Positions 63,999 through 64,000 of a stretch of DNA of 64,000 nucleotides are shown piece by piece. The stretch is taken from NCBI GenBank assembly GCA_015698305.1, contig CP048620.1, positions 1,948,557 to 2,012,556 of the forward strand, in the 5' to 3' direction. The notes under the pieces are model-generated. The model saw only the letters and a list, made by a program, of their open reading frames with translations, did not search any database and was not told the origin of the DNA. How positions within the stretch are numbered: position 1 is the first letter of the stretch; every line of letters begins with the position of its first letter. Source of the stretch: Candidatus Nitrohelix vancouverensis (GTDB lineage: Bacteria; Nitrospinota; Nitrospinia; Nitrospinales; VA-1). Both the position numbers and the translations under genes were made by a program.

Positions 63999-64000
63999 CG

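Overview
The window is most likely chromosomal DNA of a nitrite-oxidising bacterium of the Nitrospinota (Nitrospina-like). The main reason is a beta subunit of nitrite oxidoreductase (NxrB, 5977-7254) of the type shared by Nitrospina and Nitrospira, followed by a TorD-family chaperone. Supporting context is a complete F-type ATP synthase operon, many TPR proteins, Slp-type lipoproteins (so a Gram-negative envelope) and many unassigned genes. I saw no rRNA, tRNA or CRISPR array. The phylum is inferred from NxrB and was not tested by search.

Layout. 1-10.4 kb: an unassigned gene running off the left edge, a giant TPR protein, a putative zinc metalloprotein, nxrB, its chaperone and a large unassigned protein. 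10.4-14.1 kb: an iron-sulfur and thiol module, with A-type carrier and YgfZ-TPR fusion on one strand and BolA, monothiol glutaredoxin and a peroxiredoxin-like protein without the catalytic Cys on the other. 14-21 kb: housekeeping and envelope genes (PlsC, S1/P1 nuclease, MBL hydrolase, DUF2797, desaturase, orphan histidine kinase, His-rich membrane-anchored protein, DUF423). 21-27.8 kb: atpZ-like, atpB, E, F, H, A, G, D, C on the minus strand, with a ferredoxin upstream. 28.5-33.8 kb: holB, a PSP1-domain protein, metG and a TatD-radical SAM fusion, closely packed.

33.8-37.7 kb is an accessory island: a DUF262-HNH-AlbA_2 fusion that looks like a phage-defence nuclease, and a Fic protein lying between the intact uvrA 3' end and a diverged second copy of that end. 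This suggests insertion at, or recombination through, the uvrA terminus. 37.7-44.8 kb: uvrA, a UbiD-family decarboxylase, two peptide-type ABC permeases, and a tandem repeat built from the 3' end of the second permease gene. 44.9-53.1 kb: an Ala/Lys/Pro-repeat Lcl-domain protein, J-domain proteins, a small FliF-tail-like membrane protein, paired Slp lipoproteins and a histidine kinase with a receiver-only regulator. 53.2-64 kb: birA, small unknown genes, a compact three-gene operon around an unassigned radical SAM enzyme, hemB with a mixed metal site, an XRE regulator, a PBP1A/SPOR cell-wall operon and a methyltransferase at the right edge.

Best candidates for undescribed biology: the radical SAM operon at 54.65-56.43 kb, the DUF262-HNH-AlbA_2 fusion with the Fic gene boxed by uvrA ends, the HExxH protein next to nxrB, and the tandem repeat at 44.5-44.76 kb.
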